In this document: one piece after another, positions 24,363 through 34,023 of the stretch
Layout of the letters: the number at the start of each line of letters is the position of its first letter
Numbering within the stretch: position 1 is the first letter of the stretch
Translations under genes and position numbers: made by a program
Source of the DNA: an uncultured Opitutia bacterium
GTDB lineage: Bacteria > Verrucomicrobiota > Verrucomicrobiia > Opitutales > Coraliomargaritaceae
Length of the DNA: 39,514 bases
Reading direction: 5' to 3'
NCBI GenBank assembly: GCA_937136395.1
Contig: CAKZOI010000025.1
Coordinates: 1 to 39,514, forward strand
The notes under the pieces: generated by a model
What the model was told of the DNA's origin: nothing
The model's input: only the letters and a program-made list of their open reading frames with translations
Databases searched by the model: none

Positions 24363-25712
24363 CTAAATCAGGCAAGCAAGAAGCGCTTTCTCTTCGTCAG
24401 GAGTCACCAGCACGACGATACGGTCACCCGCGAGGATCATGTCGTCTGCTGCGGGCACTTTGGCTTTGAATTTATGCAAAAGTGCAACGAACAAGCTGCC
24501 ACGTGGCAGCTTAATGTCTTTGACCATACGACCGACACAAGGGCTTGAATGCTTAATCCGCACTTCAATGATCTTGCCGCCGTTGTTTGGCATCTGTGCC
24601 AGCGTGATTGTGCGATCGGTGGAGAGATTGCGCACCATGAAGTTGGCCGTTGCGCTGCGGGGCGAAACCACCAGTTCGATTCCGAGCATCGTGCGTAAGA
24701 TGCCTAGCAAATGGTCGTAGTCGCCCTTGTTGATCACGAGCTGCACATGGTTGACGCCCAGCTTTGACGCTTGCAAGCAGGTAAGAATGTTCTCCTCGTC
24801 GTCTTTGGTGCAGGCCACGAAGTAGTCCGCGCTGCCGATTTGCTCCTCCTCAAGCAAGCGCAGCGAAGTGGCATCGCCATTGATTACAGTGATTTCAGGA
24901 AAACGTTCAGCCAAAGAGCGGCACTTCTTTTCATCTTTTTCAATAATGCGAATCTTAAAACGCGGATTGGAGAGCAGTCGTATTAAACTAATCGCGGTTT
25001 CACTGCCGCCGAAGAGCACCACGCTGGAAACGTCTATTTTATGCTTTGGGTCAAAGCGATCACGTAGACCGAAAAGCGCTTCAGGATGACCAAAAAGAGT
25101 GACTGTATCGCCCTCCATGAGTTCCGTATCTGCACTGGCAACCTCTGTTTGGCCGCCCCTTTGAATATAACCGATACGCACACGTGCGTCGAACTTCAGG
25201 TCTTTGAGCTTGCGCCCAATGATACGTGCACCTGGCGCAATTTTCTGTTGCTGCACTTCGATTTGCCCGCGGGCGAAATTCTCCACCGCCACACGGCCCG
25301 CATTACGAATTTCCTTTGCTAGCTCAACTGCGCAGATCGCCTCTGGGTTCACCAAGAGGTCGATTCCGAAGTGGAGCTGGTAGTTGATCACCGAGTTATC
25401 GCTGAACGTTTCGTCGTGTATACGAGCAATGGTATTCTTGGCCCCGAGCCCCTTCGCGAGCGAGCAAGAGATGACATTCGTGCGGTCATCACTCGTCATC
25501 GCCAGGAAAGCATCACACTTTGCCACGTTTACATCCACGAGCTGTCGAGCCGAGCCGCCATTGCCGTTGATAATACGCGCGTTCTGCTCCTCATCGAGTT
25601 TTTCACAGCGGATATCCGATTGCTCGATGAGGGTAACGTCGTGCCCCGCCGCGGCGAGCGTCGTGCATAAATTATGGCCGACTTCACCGGCACCAACAAT
25701 GATGATTTTCAT
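24363..25712 (-). CDS. trkA: Trk potassium uptake regulator TrkA
   Basis: TrkA is the cytoplasmic, nucleotide-gated regulator of the TrkH channel. The 449-residue protein has two RCK repeats, each a Rossmann domain plus TrkA-C domain: the first starts [16 protein letters not shown] (residue 3 on), the second [17 protein letters not shown] (about residue 232). The conserved acidic end of the nucleotide site ([12 protein letters not shown]) fits NAD(H) or ATP binding. It is the first gene of trkA-trkH. No Shine-Dalgarno precedes the ATG. Confidence 0.95.
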   Translation of the reverse strand: MKIIIVGAGEVGHNLCTTLAAAGHDVTLIEQSDIRCEKLDEEQNARIINGNGGSARQLVDVNVAKCDAFLAMTSDDRTNVISCSLAKGLGAKNTIARIHDETFSDNSVINYQLHFGIDLLVNPEAICAVELAKEIRNAGRVAVENFARGQIEVQQQKIAPGARIIGRKLKDLKFDARVRIGYIQRGGQTEVASADTELMEGDTVTLFGHPEALFGLRDRFDPKHKIDVSSVVLFGGSETAISLIRLLSNPRFKIRIIEKDEKKCRSLAERFPEITVINGDATSLRLLEEEQIGSADYFVACTKDDEENILTCLQASKLGVNHVQLVINKGDYDHLLGILRTMLGIELVVSPRSATANFMVRNLSTDRTITLAQMPNNGGKIIEVRIKHSSPCVGRMVKDIKLPRGSLFVALLHKFKAKVPAADDMILAGDRIVVLVTPDEEKALLACLI

Positions 25713-25865
25713 AGTAGGAAGTCTAAATGGAATTCAAACTTTCGGCCATTGTGACGGGTCAGTTCCGCATTTCCAGCGAAATATTGAGTGTGTTTTATGC
25801 ATAATCTGATGAGGGAGCGTGAGAAATGTTTCCCGTTTGTGTTCGGTTGGGTTTGTGGGGCTACT

Positions 25866-25961
25866 GCGGACGCGTGAAACGCGTCCCTCCAGAAGGGAGT
25901 GGATTCTTAGTAAGAAATGTTGGGTAGAGCTAAAATGGAGGGACGCGTTTCACGCGTCCGC
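25866..25961. repeat. REPIN flanking the RAYT pseudogene (3' side)
   Basis: Two inverted units occur. The unit at 25936-25961 has the head TGGAG, perfect 8-bp arms GGACGCGT/ACGCGTCC with the loop TTC, then GC. Its inverted copy at 25866-25891 has the same stem with loop GAA, as expected from inversion. The 44 bases between them show no pattern. It ends two bases before the end of the restored RAYT reading frame. Confidence 0.9.
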
Positions 25962-25963
25962 AG

Positions 25964-26497
25964 TCAGTCATGCCAGCTAAGTTGAGTGACTTCACCTTGG
26001 TATCGCCAATCGTGTCTATTATCTACTAATTCATGCCGAACGGGATTGCTCGATACATAGGCCCACTTCTCCGTGTAGGATTCTTCGGAGCGTAATTGCC
26101 GATCCCAACAGGATTTTTGCTAGAGTGGCTTTTGCGAACTATTTGGCCATAGCCTCGTGACATATGCTTTCCAGTATTGGACCCATTTATGGATTGGCCG
26201 TGGCGGGAAGACTGCAGGCGCACAGAATAAATGGATGTGGTCGGGTAGGATCATGTAATTGCCAACGTGAAAGGCATCGGCCGCACGCGATGCTTCCAAG
26301 AGGATATGGTGTGCTGTCTCATTTGCTAAAATAGGTGCCCTATTTTTCGTGCAAACCGTGATAAATATAAGATTTGATCGATTTCCAATCTCGATGATTG
26401 GTGCTTTGGCTGGGGATTTTCGCTGTGGGAGGCTGGGCTTGTCAGGCATTTTTGGAGCTTTGGGTGTTCGGCGGACGTGTGAAACACGTCCCTCCAT
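25964..26497 (-). pseudogene. RAYT (REP-associated tyrosine transposase), broken by an amber codon
   Basis: RAYTs are single-domain IS200-like HUH nucleases that mobilise REP palindromes. The frame from 26497 shows NLIFITVCTKNRAPIL, the HUH motif PDHIHLF (His87, His89) and WVQYWKAYVTRLWPN. A TAG at 26122-26120 (codon 126) stops it where relatives have Trp (PLWQ). In the same frame, uninterrupted sequence continues: KSCWDRQLRSEESYTEKWA, SSNPVRHELVD and so on to TGA at 25966-25964. The second part carries the region where the catalytic Tyr should lie, so the truncated product should be inactive. The first 16 codons lie in REP sequence; ATG 26449 is probably the true start. REPINs flank it on both sides. 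Confidence 0.88.
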
Positions 26498-26532
26498 TTA
26501 ATAGGCTGGAGGGACGCATTTTACGCGTCCGC
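26471..26532. repeat. REPIN flanking the RAYT pseudogene (5' side)
   Basis: The unit at 26507-26532 has the head TGGAG and arms GGACGCAT/ACGCGTCC with one mismatch. The inverted unit (minus strand, 26496 to 26471) has arms GGACGTGT/ACACGTCC, a perfect pair in which the changes relative to the 25936 unit are compensated on both arms. The element overlaps the first possible start codon of the RAYT frame. Confidence 0.88.
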
Positions 26533-26558
26533 CGCAAGGTTGTGAGATTCAGGTATCC

Positions 26559-27485
26559 CTACAGCAACGACACTTCGACGCCGAAGGTCGCGCTTTCGCC
26601 ACCAGCGACTGCGTGCAGCCCTTTGCCATGTTCGGGACTATTTGGTGGGCCCATCCAAGGCTCGACACAGTAAAAGGGGCTGTCGGGCTTTTCGGTCCAC
26701 ACGACAAAGGCGTTCCAAGTGGAGTGTGTATTGGAATCGTTAAGCAGACGAATGCCGATGTCTTCTTCCCCGCCATTAGGGCCAAAAATCGCGGTATCTC
26801 CTTTCAGACGGGTGTAAATTCGATCGTTGTTTGCAGGATCGCCAAACGAGCACTTTTTGTCCCAACCTTTTGCAACCGGCAGCAGTGAGCCGTCTGGTGC
26901 GTGGGTGAAGCACTTCTTTGCGGGTATTTCGAAGCGGTAGTCTTTGCGGGACAGGCCATCGTGCCAAGGGAGCGTGAAATAGAAGTGGTGTCCTGCGGAC
27001 CAGAGAATGGGCGCGTCGCCAAGATTATCGAGGCGTAGGTAGACCTTGAAGGACACTTGCTCGAAGACGTAGCGGACAGTAAAGCGGTAATTAAACGGGT
27101 AGGCGGCTTGGTCAGCTTCAGTCGGTTTGAGCTCGGCGGTGAAGCCTGATTCGTCGACCGCGACGATTTCAAACTGTCCGTTACGCGAAAATCCGTGCAT
27201 CGGCATTGGGCGGACGACGCCCTCCTGGTCCTTCCATTCGCCTATCTTACCTTTGTTGTAGGTGCGGGCTGCAAAGGGAAACAAGATCGGGTTGCCTCCG
27301 CGCACTTTGGCGAAGTTATTATAGTCCGCATCCTCTGGCCAGTGAATGACATCGCGGTAGGAGCCGTCGCTCATCCGCAGATTCCAATTCATCAGACGCG
27401 CGCCGAGTTCTGGACGCGCTAGAAAGGTCGATGGACCGCAGTTCCAGCTATGCAGCGTCACGCCGTTAAAGTCGATTGTTTCCAT
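26559..27485 (-). CDS. Aldose 1-epimerase-like (mutarotase family) protein
   Basis: The 308-residue protein has a galactose-mutarotase-like fold. Features are [19 protein letters not shown] near the start, [26 protein letters not shown] (a catalytic-His context), [17 protein letters not shown] (second His region) and a C-terminal [12 protein letters not shown] with the conserved Glu of this family. Together these fit interconversion of sugar anomers, though relatives act on hexose 6-phosphates or unknown sugars. It is alone on its strand between the RAYT region and the nfeD operon, whose start lies 134 bases away, divergent. Confidence 0.88.
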   Translation of the reverse strand: METIDFNGVTLHSWNCGPSTFLARPELGARLMNWNLRMSDGSYRDVIHWPEDADYNNFAKVRGGNPILFPFAARTYNKGKIGEWKDQEGVVRPMPMHGFSRNGQFEIVAVDESGFTAELKPTEADQAAYPFNYRFTVRYVFEQVSFKVYLRLDNLGDAPILWSAGHHFYFTLPWHDGLSRKDYRFEIPAKKCFTHAPDGSLLPVAKGWDKKCSFGDPANNDRIYTRLKGDTAIFGPNGGEEDIGIRLLNDSNTHSTWNAFVVWTEKPDSPFYCVEPWMGPPNSPEHGKGLHAVAGGESATFGVEVSLL

Positions 27486-27618
27486 ATCAGTAGAGTTGAA
27501 GTAATTTGGAGCCCCTGTCTAGCGCGAGAATATTTGCGGCTGATCTTTATCCCGAAACTGGTTGAAATTCGTGCGTCCTTTCTTGCTTTCTTTCGCACTC
27601 GTTCCATTCTTGGTATTT

Positions 27619-29055
27619 ATGACGCTACGTCGTTTCTGCCTTTTATTGCTTACGTTATTTTTTTTGCCTTTGAATGCTGTGTTCTCTCAGGATGAGAAAG
27701 CTGTCGCACCTTCTGCGGCTGAAGGAGTTGATTCTAAATTGAATGTTTATGTGATCCCCATTACGGATGCGATCAGTAAGCCGAATTTATATATACTTCG
27801 TCGTGGTCTAAAGGAGGCGATTGAGAATAAAGTCGAAATGGTGGTTCTCGACATGGACACGCCAGGTGGTCGCGTTGACATCACGATCGAGATGATGGAA
27901 ATGCTCGCTAAGTTTGATGGGATCACGGCGACTTATATAAATGATGATGCGATATCGGCGGGTTCGTTCATTGCGGCGGCGACGCAAGAGATTTACTTCT
28001 CGCCACAGGGCAAGATGGGGGCTTCGGCCGTCATTCAAGGAGGAGGCGAAGATGTGCCAGAAACCGCTCGGATGAAAATCGAGAGTTATCTTCGCGCTAA
28101 TATTCGGGCGATGACTCAGGACTATCCATATCGCTCAGATGTGATTCGCGCGATGCTGGATGCGGACTTTGAACTGAAAATTGGAGAAGAGATTATCAAA
28201 CCTGAAGGTGAACTCTTAACACTGACAGCAAGCGAAGCGGTTCGTGAGTATGGCGACCCTGCGATGCCCTTGCTGGGAAAAGGTATCCATGAGTCGATTG
28301 AGGAATTACTGGATGCTCGATTTGGGGCTGGGAAATACGAGATTCGGGATTTCGAAGTCACCTACTCTGAGGAAATTGCGAAATGGATGAATACTTTTGC
28401 ACCTGCGTTGATGGGAATTGGTATGTTGTTGCTCTTTTTAGAGTTTAAAACTCCTGGCTTTGGCATTTTTGGAATCATGGGGATTGTATTCATCGCCATC
28501 TTCTTCGCGAGTCAGTATATCGCAGGACTGGCAGGGAATGAGCCGATTCTATTCTTTATACTAGGAGTAGTATTGATACTTGTGGAGCTGTTTTTCTTTC
28601 CTGGCACATTCGTATGTGCGCTCAGTGGTTTTGCTTTAATGTTAGGATCCTTAATGTGGGCCATGGTAGATATATGGCCCGACGAGCCGATCCGTTTTAG
28701 CCCCGATCTCATCGCTGAACCTTTTGTGAATTTAATATTTGGTCTCAGCATCGCCGTGTTTGGTGCGCTGTTGTTTGGGCGTTTCTTCAAGGGTTCGTTC
28801 TTGGAGCGTCGTTTAGTGCTCGCCGATACCGCAGGGGGCTCCAGTTCTGAGATCCGCGAAGAGCGCGAGGCTTCACTTCCTCGCGTGGGCGCTATCGGCG
28901 AGGCGGTTACTGATTTATTTCCGAGCGGTCGTGTCGAAATCGAAGGTGTGCGGTATGATGCGCGCAGCGCTTTGGGCTCGATAGATAAAGGCACACGTGT
29001 TTCGGTGGTTAAAAGCAGTGATTTTGCATTGATTGTAAAGGAGGCTTCGGAATGA
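27619..29055 (+). CDS. NfeD-family membrane protein with ClpP-like protease domain
   Basis: This long NfeD protein has a signal peptide (MTLRRFCLLLLTLFFLPLNA), a ClpP-class periplasmic serine protease domain (DMDTPGGRVD, then DDAISAGSFIAAATQEIYFS with Ser113 the likely nucleophile), four membrane segments (about 270-410) and a C-terminal OB-fold NfeD domain (GEAVTDLFPSGRVEIEGVRYDA). I chose ATG 27619 because it gives a clean signal peptide; a TTG at 27562 would add a hydrophobic stretch of 19 residues. NfeD proteins work with flotillin-like proteins in membrane microdomains. Its stop overlaps the next start by four bases. Confidence 0.9.
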   Translation: MTLRRFCLLLLTLFFLPLNAVFSQDEKAVAPSAAEGVDSKLNVYVIPITDAISKPNLYILRRGLKEAIENKVEMVVLDMDTPGGRVDITIEMMEMLAKFDGITATYINDDAISAGSFIAAATQEIYFSPQGKMGASAVIQGGGEDVPETARMKIESYLRANIRAMTQDYPYRSDVIRAMLDADFELKIGEEIIKPEGELLTLTASEAVREYGDPAMPLLGKGIHESIEELLDARFGAGKYEIRDFEVTYSEEIAKWMNTFAPALMGIGMLLLFLEFKTPGFGIFGIMGIVFIAIFFASQYIAGLAGNEPILFFILGVVLILVELFFFPGTFVCALSGFALMLGSLMWAMVDIWPDEPIRFSPDLIAEPFVNLIFGLSIAVFGALLFGRFFKGSFLERRLVLADTAGGSSSEIREEREASLPRVGAIGEAVTDLFPSGRVEIEGVRYDARSALGSIDKGTRVSVVKSSDFALIVKEASE

Positions 29056-29516
29056 CACTTATTCTGGGATTGATCGTCGCCGCCTTGGTCCTCGTATTTT
29101 TTGAGATCATTTTGCCAGGTGGTGTGCTCGGCGTGTTAGCTGGGATCTGCGTGATTGCTGCGACATGGTTGGGCTTCAATGAATATGGCGTGCTGGGCGG
29201 CATGGGTATTTTTATCGGCACTTGCTTCGCAATTATTGTGATGGCCTATGTCGAATTTAAATTTCTCGCGAAGACGAAATTTGGTAAGGCGTTTCGTCTG
29301 GATGCGACCGTCACGGGGCACTCGAATGAATCCTCTGCAGAAGATTCAATAGTCGGCAAAGAAGGCACTGCACTAACGCGTTTAAATCCATCGGGAAAAG
29401 TTGCAATTGATGGACAGAGCTACGATGCTTATTCGCAAGATGGCTATGTCGACTCCGGTGAACTGATTGGCGTCGTTGCTAAAGATAATTTCAAATTAAT
29501 CATTAAAAAACTATGA
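29052..29516 (+). CDS. Short NfeD-like membrane protein
   Basis: The 154-residue product has two membrane segments ([19 protein letters not shown] and [16 protein letters not shown], then a third near [18 protein letters not shown]) and an OB-fold-like C-terminal domain ([35 protein letters not shown]), the architecture of short NfeD1b/NfeD2-type proteins. It has no protease domain. It overlaps the long nfeD by four bases and floA by four bases, so all three are translationally coupled. Confidence 0.9.
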   Translation: MTLILGLIVAALVLVFFEIILPGGVLGVLAGICVIAATWLGFNEYGVLGGMGIFIGTCFAIIVMAYVEFKFLAKTKFGKAFRLDATVTGHSNESSAEDSIVGKEGTALTRLNPSGKVAIDGQSYDAYSQDGYVDSGELIGVVAKDNFKLIIKKL

Positions 29517-30544
29517 ATGTATTCACACTCCCTCTAGCGCTTGCTGGGTGGCAACTTGGCGTTGCCGCTATCTTTGCTTTAATCTTACTTATAATTGGCG
29601 TTATTTTCGTCGTTTATATTGGCATTTTCGTCCGGGCTTGGGCTGCAGGTGCTTTTGTGGGCTTGCATACACTAGTTTTTATGCGGTTGAGAGGAGTGCC
29701 AGCAGCGTTGGTTGTTGATGCTCGTATTACCGCGGTGAAGGCAGGAATCGAACTATCAACTGATGATCTAGAAGCCCACTACCTTGCAGAGGGTAATGTG
29801 ATTCAAACGGTGCAAGCGATCATTGCTGCAGATAAAGCGAATATTGCCCTGGACTGGCAACGTGCTTGCGCGATTGACCTTGCGACCAAAGGCACTGGCA
29901 AGTCGGTGCTTGAAGCCGTGCGCACGTCAATCAACCCAAAGGTAATTGAGTGTCCTGCGAGTGGTGGGGGCCGTGCCACAATTGATGGTGTGGCAAAAGA
30001 CGGTATCCAAGTGAAAGCGCGGGCACGCGTTACCGTGCGTTCGAATCTCGACAACTATGTCGGCAGCGCGCTTGAAGAAACCATTATTGCCCGTGTGGGT
30101 GAGGGTATTGTGACCACGATTGGTTCTGCGGAATCATATAAGTCGGTGCTGGAATCTCCGGATTCCATTTCCAAGGTCGTGCTGGAGCGTGGCCTAGATG
30201 TGGGCACCGCCTTTGAAATTCTTTCGATTGATATCGCCGACGTGGATGTGGGTGAAAATATCGGTGCGAAATTGCAAGAGTCTCAAGCCGAGGCCGACAA
30301 GAACGTCGCTCAGGCGAAAGCCGAAATGCGTCGTGCGGCTGCGGTTGCCCTTGAGCAAGAAATGAAGGCTAAGGTTGAAGAGATGAATGCCAAGGTTGTC
30401 GAAGCCGAAGCGCAAGTTCCACTCGCGCTCGCTGAGGCCTTCCGTTCGGGTAATCTTGGAGTGATGGACTATTATCGTATGAATAACATCAAGGCCGATA
30501 CTGACATGCGCGACTCAATCTCGAAAGGAGACGAGAGTAAGTAA
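29513..30544 (+). CDS. floA: Flotillin-like protein FloA
   Basis: This is a bacterial flotillin-like SPFH scaffold protein for membrane microdomains. The 343-residue protein has a membrane hairpin near the N-terminus ([23 protein letters not shown]), a SPFH/PHB domain ([45 protein letters not shown]) and a long Ala/Glu/Lys-rich helical tail (about 250-320; [20 protein letters not shown]). The YqfA/FloA-type C-terminus [19 protein letters not shown] is recognisable. It is the last gene of nfeD-nfeD-floA, a known pairing of NfeD with flotillin. Confidence 0.95.
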   Translation: MNVFTLPLALAGWQLGVAAIFALILLIIGVIFVVYIGIFVRAWAAGAFVGLHTLVFMRLRGVPAALVVDARITAVKAGIELSTDDLEAHYLAEGNVIQTVQAIIAADKANIALDWQRACAIDLATKGTGKSVLEAVRTSINPKVIECPASGGGRATIDGVAKDGIQVKARARVTVRSNLDNYVGSALEETIIARVGEGIVTTIGSAESYKSVLESPDSISKVVLERGLDVGTAFEILSIDIADVDVGENIGAKLQESQAEADKNVAQAKAEMRRAAAVALEQEMKAKVEEMNAKVVEAEAQVPLALAEAFRSGNLGVMDYYRMNNIKADTDMRDSISKGDESK

Positions 30545-30554
30545 TTATTTTTAA

Positions 30555-30588
30555 GAGAAGGCTTCACGGTTGACCGTGGGGCCTTCTC
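30555..30588 (+). terminator. Long two-part hairpin after floA (attenuator-like)
   Basis: GAGAAGGC (30555-30562) pairs with GCCTTCTC (30581-30588), and CACGG/CCGTG form an inner stem around TTGA. It lies between the floA stop and the next gene's ATG (30602). No T tract follows, so termination would be weak; it may instead protect the operon's 3' end or reduce read-through. Confidence 0.5.
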
Positions 30589-30601
30589 ATCAACTTTATA
30601 A

Positions 30602-31276
30602 ATGGATTGGTTAGAATACATTGGTCCCTTGATTATCGCGGCGATTTACTTCTTCGGAAATAAATTCGTCAGTGGGCAAGAAGAGGGCGAGGATCCACGC
30701 ACGCCAAGTAAACGCTCAGAGCCACGCGACTCTGAGGCTGCGGAGCGTCAGCGCCAGATTCAAGAAGAGATCCGCCGTAAGATTTTGGAGCGCCGCCAAG
30801 CCGCGGAACGTGGCGAGACGGCTACGCCCGTGGCCACGCGCGAGTCCGCTTCTGCATATGATGAGCAATTACGCAAGCGTCGCGAAGCGACACAGGCACG
30901 TCAGCAGCAGCGTGAGGCCGTCACGCCGCCGCCGATGCGCGACGCAGTAGAGCCACCACCGATTCAACAGGCTGGAGGAGCGAATCGTGGTTTTACTTGG
31001 GATGTGTCGGACAATGCGTATGAATCGCAGATGGAGCAGCAGCTTAAACAAATTGAGAAAACCAAGCGACAAGCTGAGCGACTCAAGAAGCAAGCGGGCA
31101 TGCTCGACGAAAAATCAAAGGGTTCGAAACGTTCGCGCACTTCACGGGCGTTTAGTGGATCTGTGCGCAGTCAGTTAAAAGACTCCGCGGCAGCACGAGC
31201 TGCATTTATTTACGGCGAGGTTCTTGGCCAGCCAGTGAGCATGCGCAAGCAGAGCAGTGTGCCAGGGCTGACTTAG
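30602..31276 (+). CDS. Membrane-anchored coiled-coil protein of unknown function
   Basis: The 224-residue protein has one N-terminal membrane segment (LEYIGPLIIAAIYFFGNKF), then a long charged coiled coil rich in Arg, Gln and Glu (about 40-110), a Pro-rich patch (TPPPMRDAVEPPP), a second charged helix (about 140-180) and a short conserved tail AAFIYGEVLGQPVSMR. The tail resembles a terminal motif I associate with small Verrucomicrobia membrane proteins; no function is known to me. It follows floA by 57 bases and could share its transcript if the intervening hairpin does not terminate. Confidence 0.82.
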   Translation: MDWLEYIGPLIIAAIYFFGNKFVSGQEEGEDPRTPSKRSEPRDSEAAERQRQIQEEIRRKILERRQAAERGETATPVATRESASAYDEQLRKRREATQARQQQREAVTPPPMRDAVEPPPIQQAGGANRGFTWDVSDNAYESQMEQQLKQIEKTKRQAERLKKQAGMLDEKSKGSKRSRTSRAFSGSVRSQLKDSAAARAAFIYGEVLGQPVSMRKQSSVPGLT

Positions 31277-31334
31277 GCTAGAGTATTGTGGTTAGGCGAT
31301 GTGTATCGCCTTTCAAGAAGAGACCTTGGGCGTG

Positions 31335-31359
31335 CGGACTTCACCAGTGAAGCTCCTAC
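31335..31359 (-). repeat. Solitary REP-like unit
   Basis: On the minus strand it begins GTAGGAGCTTCACTGGTGAA and ends GTCCG. It is close to the 9589 unit in head, stem and length, with loop ACTGGT in place of ATTGAT. The stem is imperfect and there is no inverted partner nearby. It lies in the convergent spacer between the coiled-coil gene and the RodZ-like gene. Confidence 0.6.
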
Positions 31360-31387
31360 AGACCCCGCACGATAGAATACGATTCAA

Positions 31388-32203
31388 TCAGGGCAGTGTA
31401 ATTTTTGCCGTGCCTGAACTACTTGGTTTGAGTCGCTCGCCATTGCTTTCGATCGTAATATGCTCACCTGCAGTAAACAAGATGTCGACAGCGCCGTCTT
31501 TGGTCAGGTTGATCGTTTGCCCTTCGCTCATAGTCTCACGGTAAAGGATCGCGTTATCAGACTGTTGTTTTACCAGCACATAGACCGTGCCACTTGCGAC
31601 TAAGGTGAGTTGATTGCTACTCACAGCTTCAGTCGACTCCACGGGCGTCACAGGCTCGGAGATTTCTGTGCGCACTTGTGGCGCAGGCTCGCTGGGGATT
31701 TCATCGCCACTGCTAAGGATTGCTTTGATCAGGCCAAAAATGACGAAGACCAATGTGAGTGTGCCAACAAATATGAGGCCGATCTTTAAATAGAATGTTT
31801 TGTCTGCCTCATCATCTGCACTTTCTGATTCCTCTTGTGCGGGTGATTGGGCGGCAATGCGACCGTAGCTGCTAGAGTCGTGGGTATTCACTTCTTCAGA
31901 TACTGCCGGTTTGCTGATCTCCATCTGCCCGAATAATTCAGAGCTGCCCTTTTTACCGACGCGTGAGCTGCTCAGTAACTGTGCGTTGTAATCGGTGGCG
32001 ATCTTTTCTGGGTCGAGTTTCAGGTAGCGGGCATAATTCTTGATAAAGCCCCGCTTGTAGAGGTCGGGGAGATCGAAATCGAATTTATCTTGTTCGATGT
32101 AGCCTAAAAAATCGCTGCGAATTTTAGTCGCCTCAGCAGCCTCGCGCAGAGAAATTCCCTTGCGTTTACGTGCTTCTTCTAAACGTGCCCCGATGGTTTG
32201 CAT
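31388..32203 (-). CDS. RodZ-like helix-turn-helix membrane protein
   Basis: The 271-residue protein has an N-terminal Xre-like helix-turn-helix of RodZ type (about 3-65; [40 protein letters not shown]), a linker, one membrane segment (about 145-170; [20 protein letters not shown]) and a C-terminal beta-rich domain similar to DUF4115 ([20 protein letters not shown]). This layout matches the cytoskeletal protein RodZ, which links MreB to the membrane. The degree of similarity is not enough to assign the gene symbol safely. Confidence 0.85.
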   Translation of the reverse strand: MQTIGARLEEARKRKGISLREAAEATKIRSDFLGYIEQDKFDFDLPDLYKRGFIKNYARYLKLDPEKIATDYNAQLLSSSRVGKKGSSELFGQMEISKPAVSEEVNTHDSSSYGRIAAQSPAQEESESADDEADKTFYLKIGLIFVGTLTLVFVIFGLIKAILSSGDEIPSEPAPQVRTEISEPVTPVESTEAVSSNQLTLVASGTVYVLVKQQSDNAILYRETMSEGQTINLTKDGAVDILFTAGEHITIESNGERLKPSSSGTAKITLP

Positions 32204-32338
32204 TGATACGCATAATGTGAGCGTCTTGTTTTATTTCGCAAGCACGAATCGTAGGCTTGGGTGAATCGTGCAAAATTAGGTAGCTGTAGCGATAACGCTT
32301 TGGATCAGCTCACTGAATCCTAAAACGATGCATGGTCG

Positions 32339-32429
32339 GTAGAAGCGACACTCTTGTCGCTTTTGCAGATGATAAGCTGTCTAGGAGCGTTTTGCTGACG
32401 TATGAAAGCGACAAGAGTGTCGCTTCTAC
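32339..32429. repeat. REPIN-like inverted repeat pair
   Basis: Unit 1 (32339-32363) has arms AAGCGAC/GTCGCTT around ACTCTT after the head GTAG. Unit 2 (32405-32429) is an exact inverted copy over 25 bases. It occupies most of the 241-base spacer between the RodZ-like gene and prmA. The near-perfect copy suggests a recent event or strong conversion. Confidence 0.85.
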
Positions 32430-32444
32430 GAGAACAGGATAGAA

Positions 32445-33344
32445 CTAGGAAAGCTCGAAGAGCAGATCGGCCCATTCGCCATCTGCTCGGGAGTCTGTGG
32501 TGATCGTCTGATCGCTGCGTAGGTCTTTAAAGCGTTGTAGGAAGTGGTCGCGGACGAGGTCGAGCTCTTTGGTGAGGATCCCACTCAAGGCGAGCGTTCC
32601 GCCGTCTTTAACGCCGTTGACCAACGGGTCGGAGTGGGGAATGAGCACGTCGGTTTGGATATTGGCGAGTACGAGATCACCTTGGCGTCCGTTTGCAAAG
32701 CCTCGCTCTAGGTCGGCCACTTCGAAATCGGGCTTCTTCAAGTGAGGGTTCTCTTCAGAATTGCTGTGGCACACGGTGATGGCTTCGGGATCGAAATCGA
32801 AGCCGAAGATGTTTTTGTAGCCGAGTGCTGCCGCTGAGAGGGCGAGCACGCCTGAGCCGCAGCCTGCGTCGATTAAGTCGATTGTGTCGCGGCTGTCGGG
32901 ATGCGCTTCCAAGTAGTCGAGGAGACGACCTGCGCAAAGACGAGTGGTTTCGTGAGTGCCTGTGCCGAAGGCCATGCCAGCGTCTAGGTAAACGATCGCA
33001 CTGCCATCGGGAGCAGTGATTTGGTCACGCTCCCAAAGTGGAATCCAGTGGAGTTGTCGATTGCTCCATGGCTTGACGAATTCTTTGTAAGCATTTTGCC
33101 AATCGGCATCGATGATCGGTGTTTCGACAAATTCGGCGGTGAGTATTGGAAAGTCCGCCTTCAGTTTGATCAATTCTGCTTGCGCGGTCTGGGAATCTGG
33201 AAAGATGCCAAACACGTCGTAGGGATCGGTGATCTCCTTCTGCATGATGCCCCAATAGGGCGATTCGGTCTCGAAGAAATAGCCGTCTAGGATTTCGACG
33301 AGGTCTTCAGGGATGCGGGCGCGGAGTTCAACTTGATTGCTCAT
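32445..33344 (-). CDS. prmA: Ribosomal protein L11 methyltransferase
   Basis: PrmA methylates ribosomal protein L11. The 299-residue protein has the family N-terminal domain ([26 protein letters not shown] region), the conserved [14 protein letters not shown] (121-134) before the AdoMet motif [15 protein letters not shown] (158-171), the acidic residue in GFDFDPEA and the catalytic-site motif [11 protein letters not shown], a variant of the common NILA. It is the last gene of grpE-dnaJ-purN-prmA on the minus strand, with a 40-base gap after purN. Confidence 0.93.
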   Translation of the reverse strand: MSNQVELRARIPEDLVEILDGYFFETESPYWGIMQKEITDPYDVFGIFPDSQTAQAELIKLKADFPILTAEFVETPIIDADWQNAYKEFVKPWSNRQLHWIPLWERDQITAPDGSAIVYLDAGMAFGTGTHETTRLCAGRLLDYLEAHPDSRDTIDLIDAGCGSGVLALSAAALGYKNIFGFDFDPEAITVCHSNSEENPHLKKPDFEVADLERGFANGRQGDLVLANIQTDVLIPHSDPLVNGVKDGGTLALSGILTKELDLVRDHFLQRFKDLRSDQTITTDSRADGEWADLLFELS

Positions 33345-33384
33345 TGCAAGTAATTTAAGGTGGGAAACGACGGATTGAGAAAGC

Positions 33385-33981
33385 TTAAGCGATGGGCTTA
33401 ATTTTGCCTTTACTCAGTTTATTGACCACTTCTGGTAGGAGGCGGTGTTCGGCGATATGAATTTTGGTCTCCAAGATTTCGAGTGTGTCCGAGTCTTCGA
33501 TGCGCACTTCTTTTTGATCGATAATGGGGCCAGCATCGAGGTCAGGCGTGACCCAGTGCACGGTGCAGCCAGTGACTTTTACCCCGTGGTCGTAGGCTTG
33601 CTTGATGCCGTTCATGCCAATGAAGCTTGGTAGTAGGCTGGGGTGCAAGTTGATGACTTGTCCATTGAAGGCTTCGATGAACTTTCGATTGATGATACGC
33701 ATGAAGCCTGCGAGCACGATCAGTTTAGGTGAGAATGACTGTATGCGTTCGATGTAGGCCTGTTCAGCATCTTCGGAGAGGCGCGCACCCTTGCGGCCTG
33801 GATCAATATAGATGGCCGGCACTTTGTGCTTCTGCCCGAGCTGTAGGATACCAGCATCCTCGTGATCACTAATGATCGCGGCAATTTTGGCGGCACCGAG
33901 TTGTTTTTTGCTTTCGGCTTTGAGGAGAGCGTCGGCATTGGAGCCGCGCCCAGAGCCGAGAATTACGATTGGATAGGCCAT
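33385..33981 (-). CDS. purN: Phosphoribosylglycinamide formyltransferase
   Basis: PurN transfers a formyl group from 10-formyl-THF to GAR in purine synthesis. The 198-residue product has [13 protein letters not shown] (8-20), the catalytic residues Asn111 and His113 in [11 protein letters not shown], and Asp149 in [12 protein letters not shown], all in family-typical contexts. Length is normal. It lies 42 bases after dnaJ and 40 before prmA on the same strand. Linking purine synthesis to chaperone genes is a local arrangement with no obvious functional logic. Confidence 0.96.
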   Translation of the reverse strand: MAYPIVILGSGRGSNADALLKAESKKQLGAAKIAAIISDHEDAGILQLGQKHKVPAIYIDPGRKGARLSEDAEQAYIERIQSFSPKLIVLAGFMRIINRKFIEAFNGQVINLHPSLLPSFIGMNGIKQAYDHGVKVTGCTVHWVTPDLDAGPIIDQKEVRIEDSDTLEILETKIHIAEHRLLPEVVNKLSKGKIKPIA

Positions 33982-34023
33982 TATTTAGAAAAGCTGGAAC
34001 ACTGAAATGTGGAGACGCTGAAA

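Noticed and set aside
25964-26122. Separate small gene following the RAYT stop codon
   Set aside because: The sequence continues in the RAYT frame with RAYT motifs (SSNPVRHELVD) and has no independent start, so it is the lost C-terminus rather than a new gene.
25713-26558. CRISPR-like or integron array
   Set aside because: The palindromes are paired inverted units of REP type, not regular direct repeats with spacers, and no cas or integrase gene is present.
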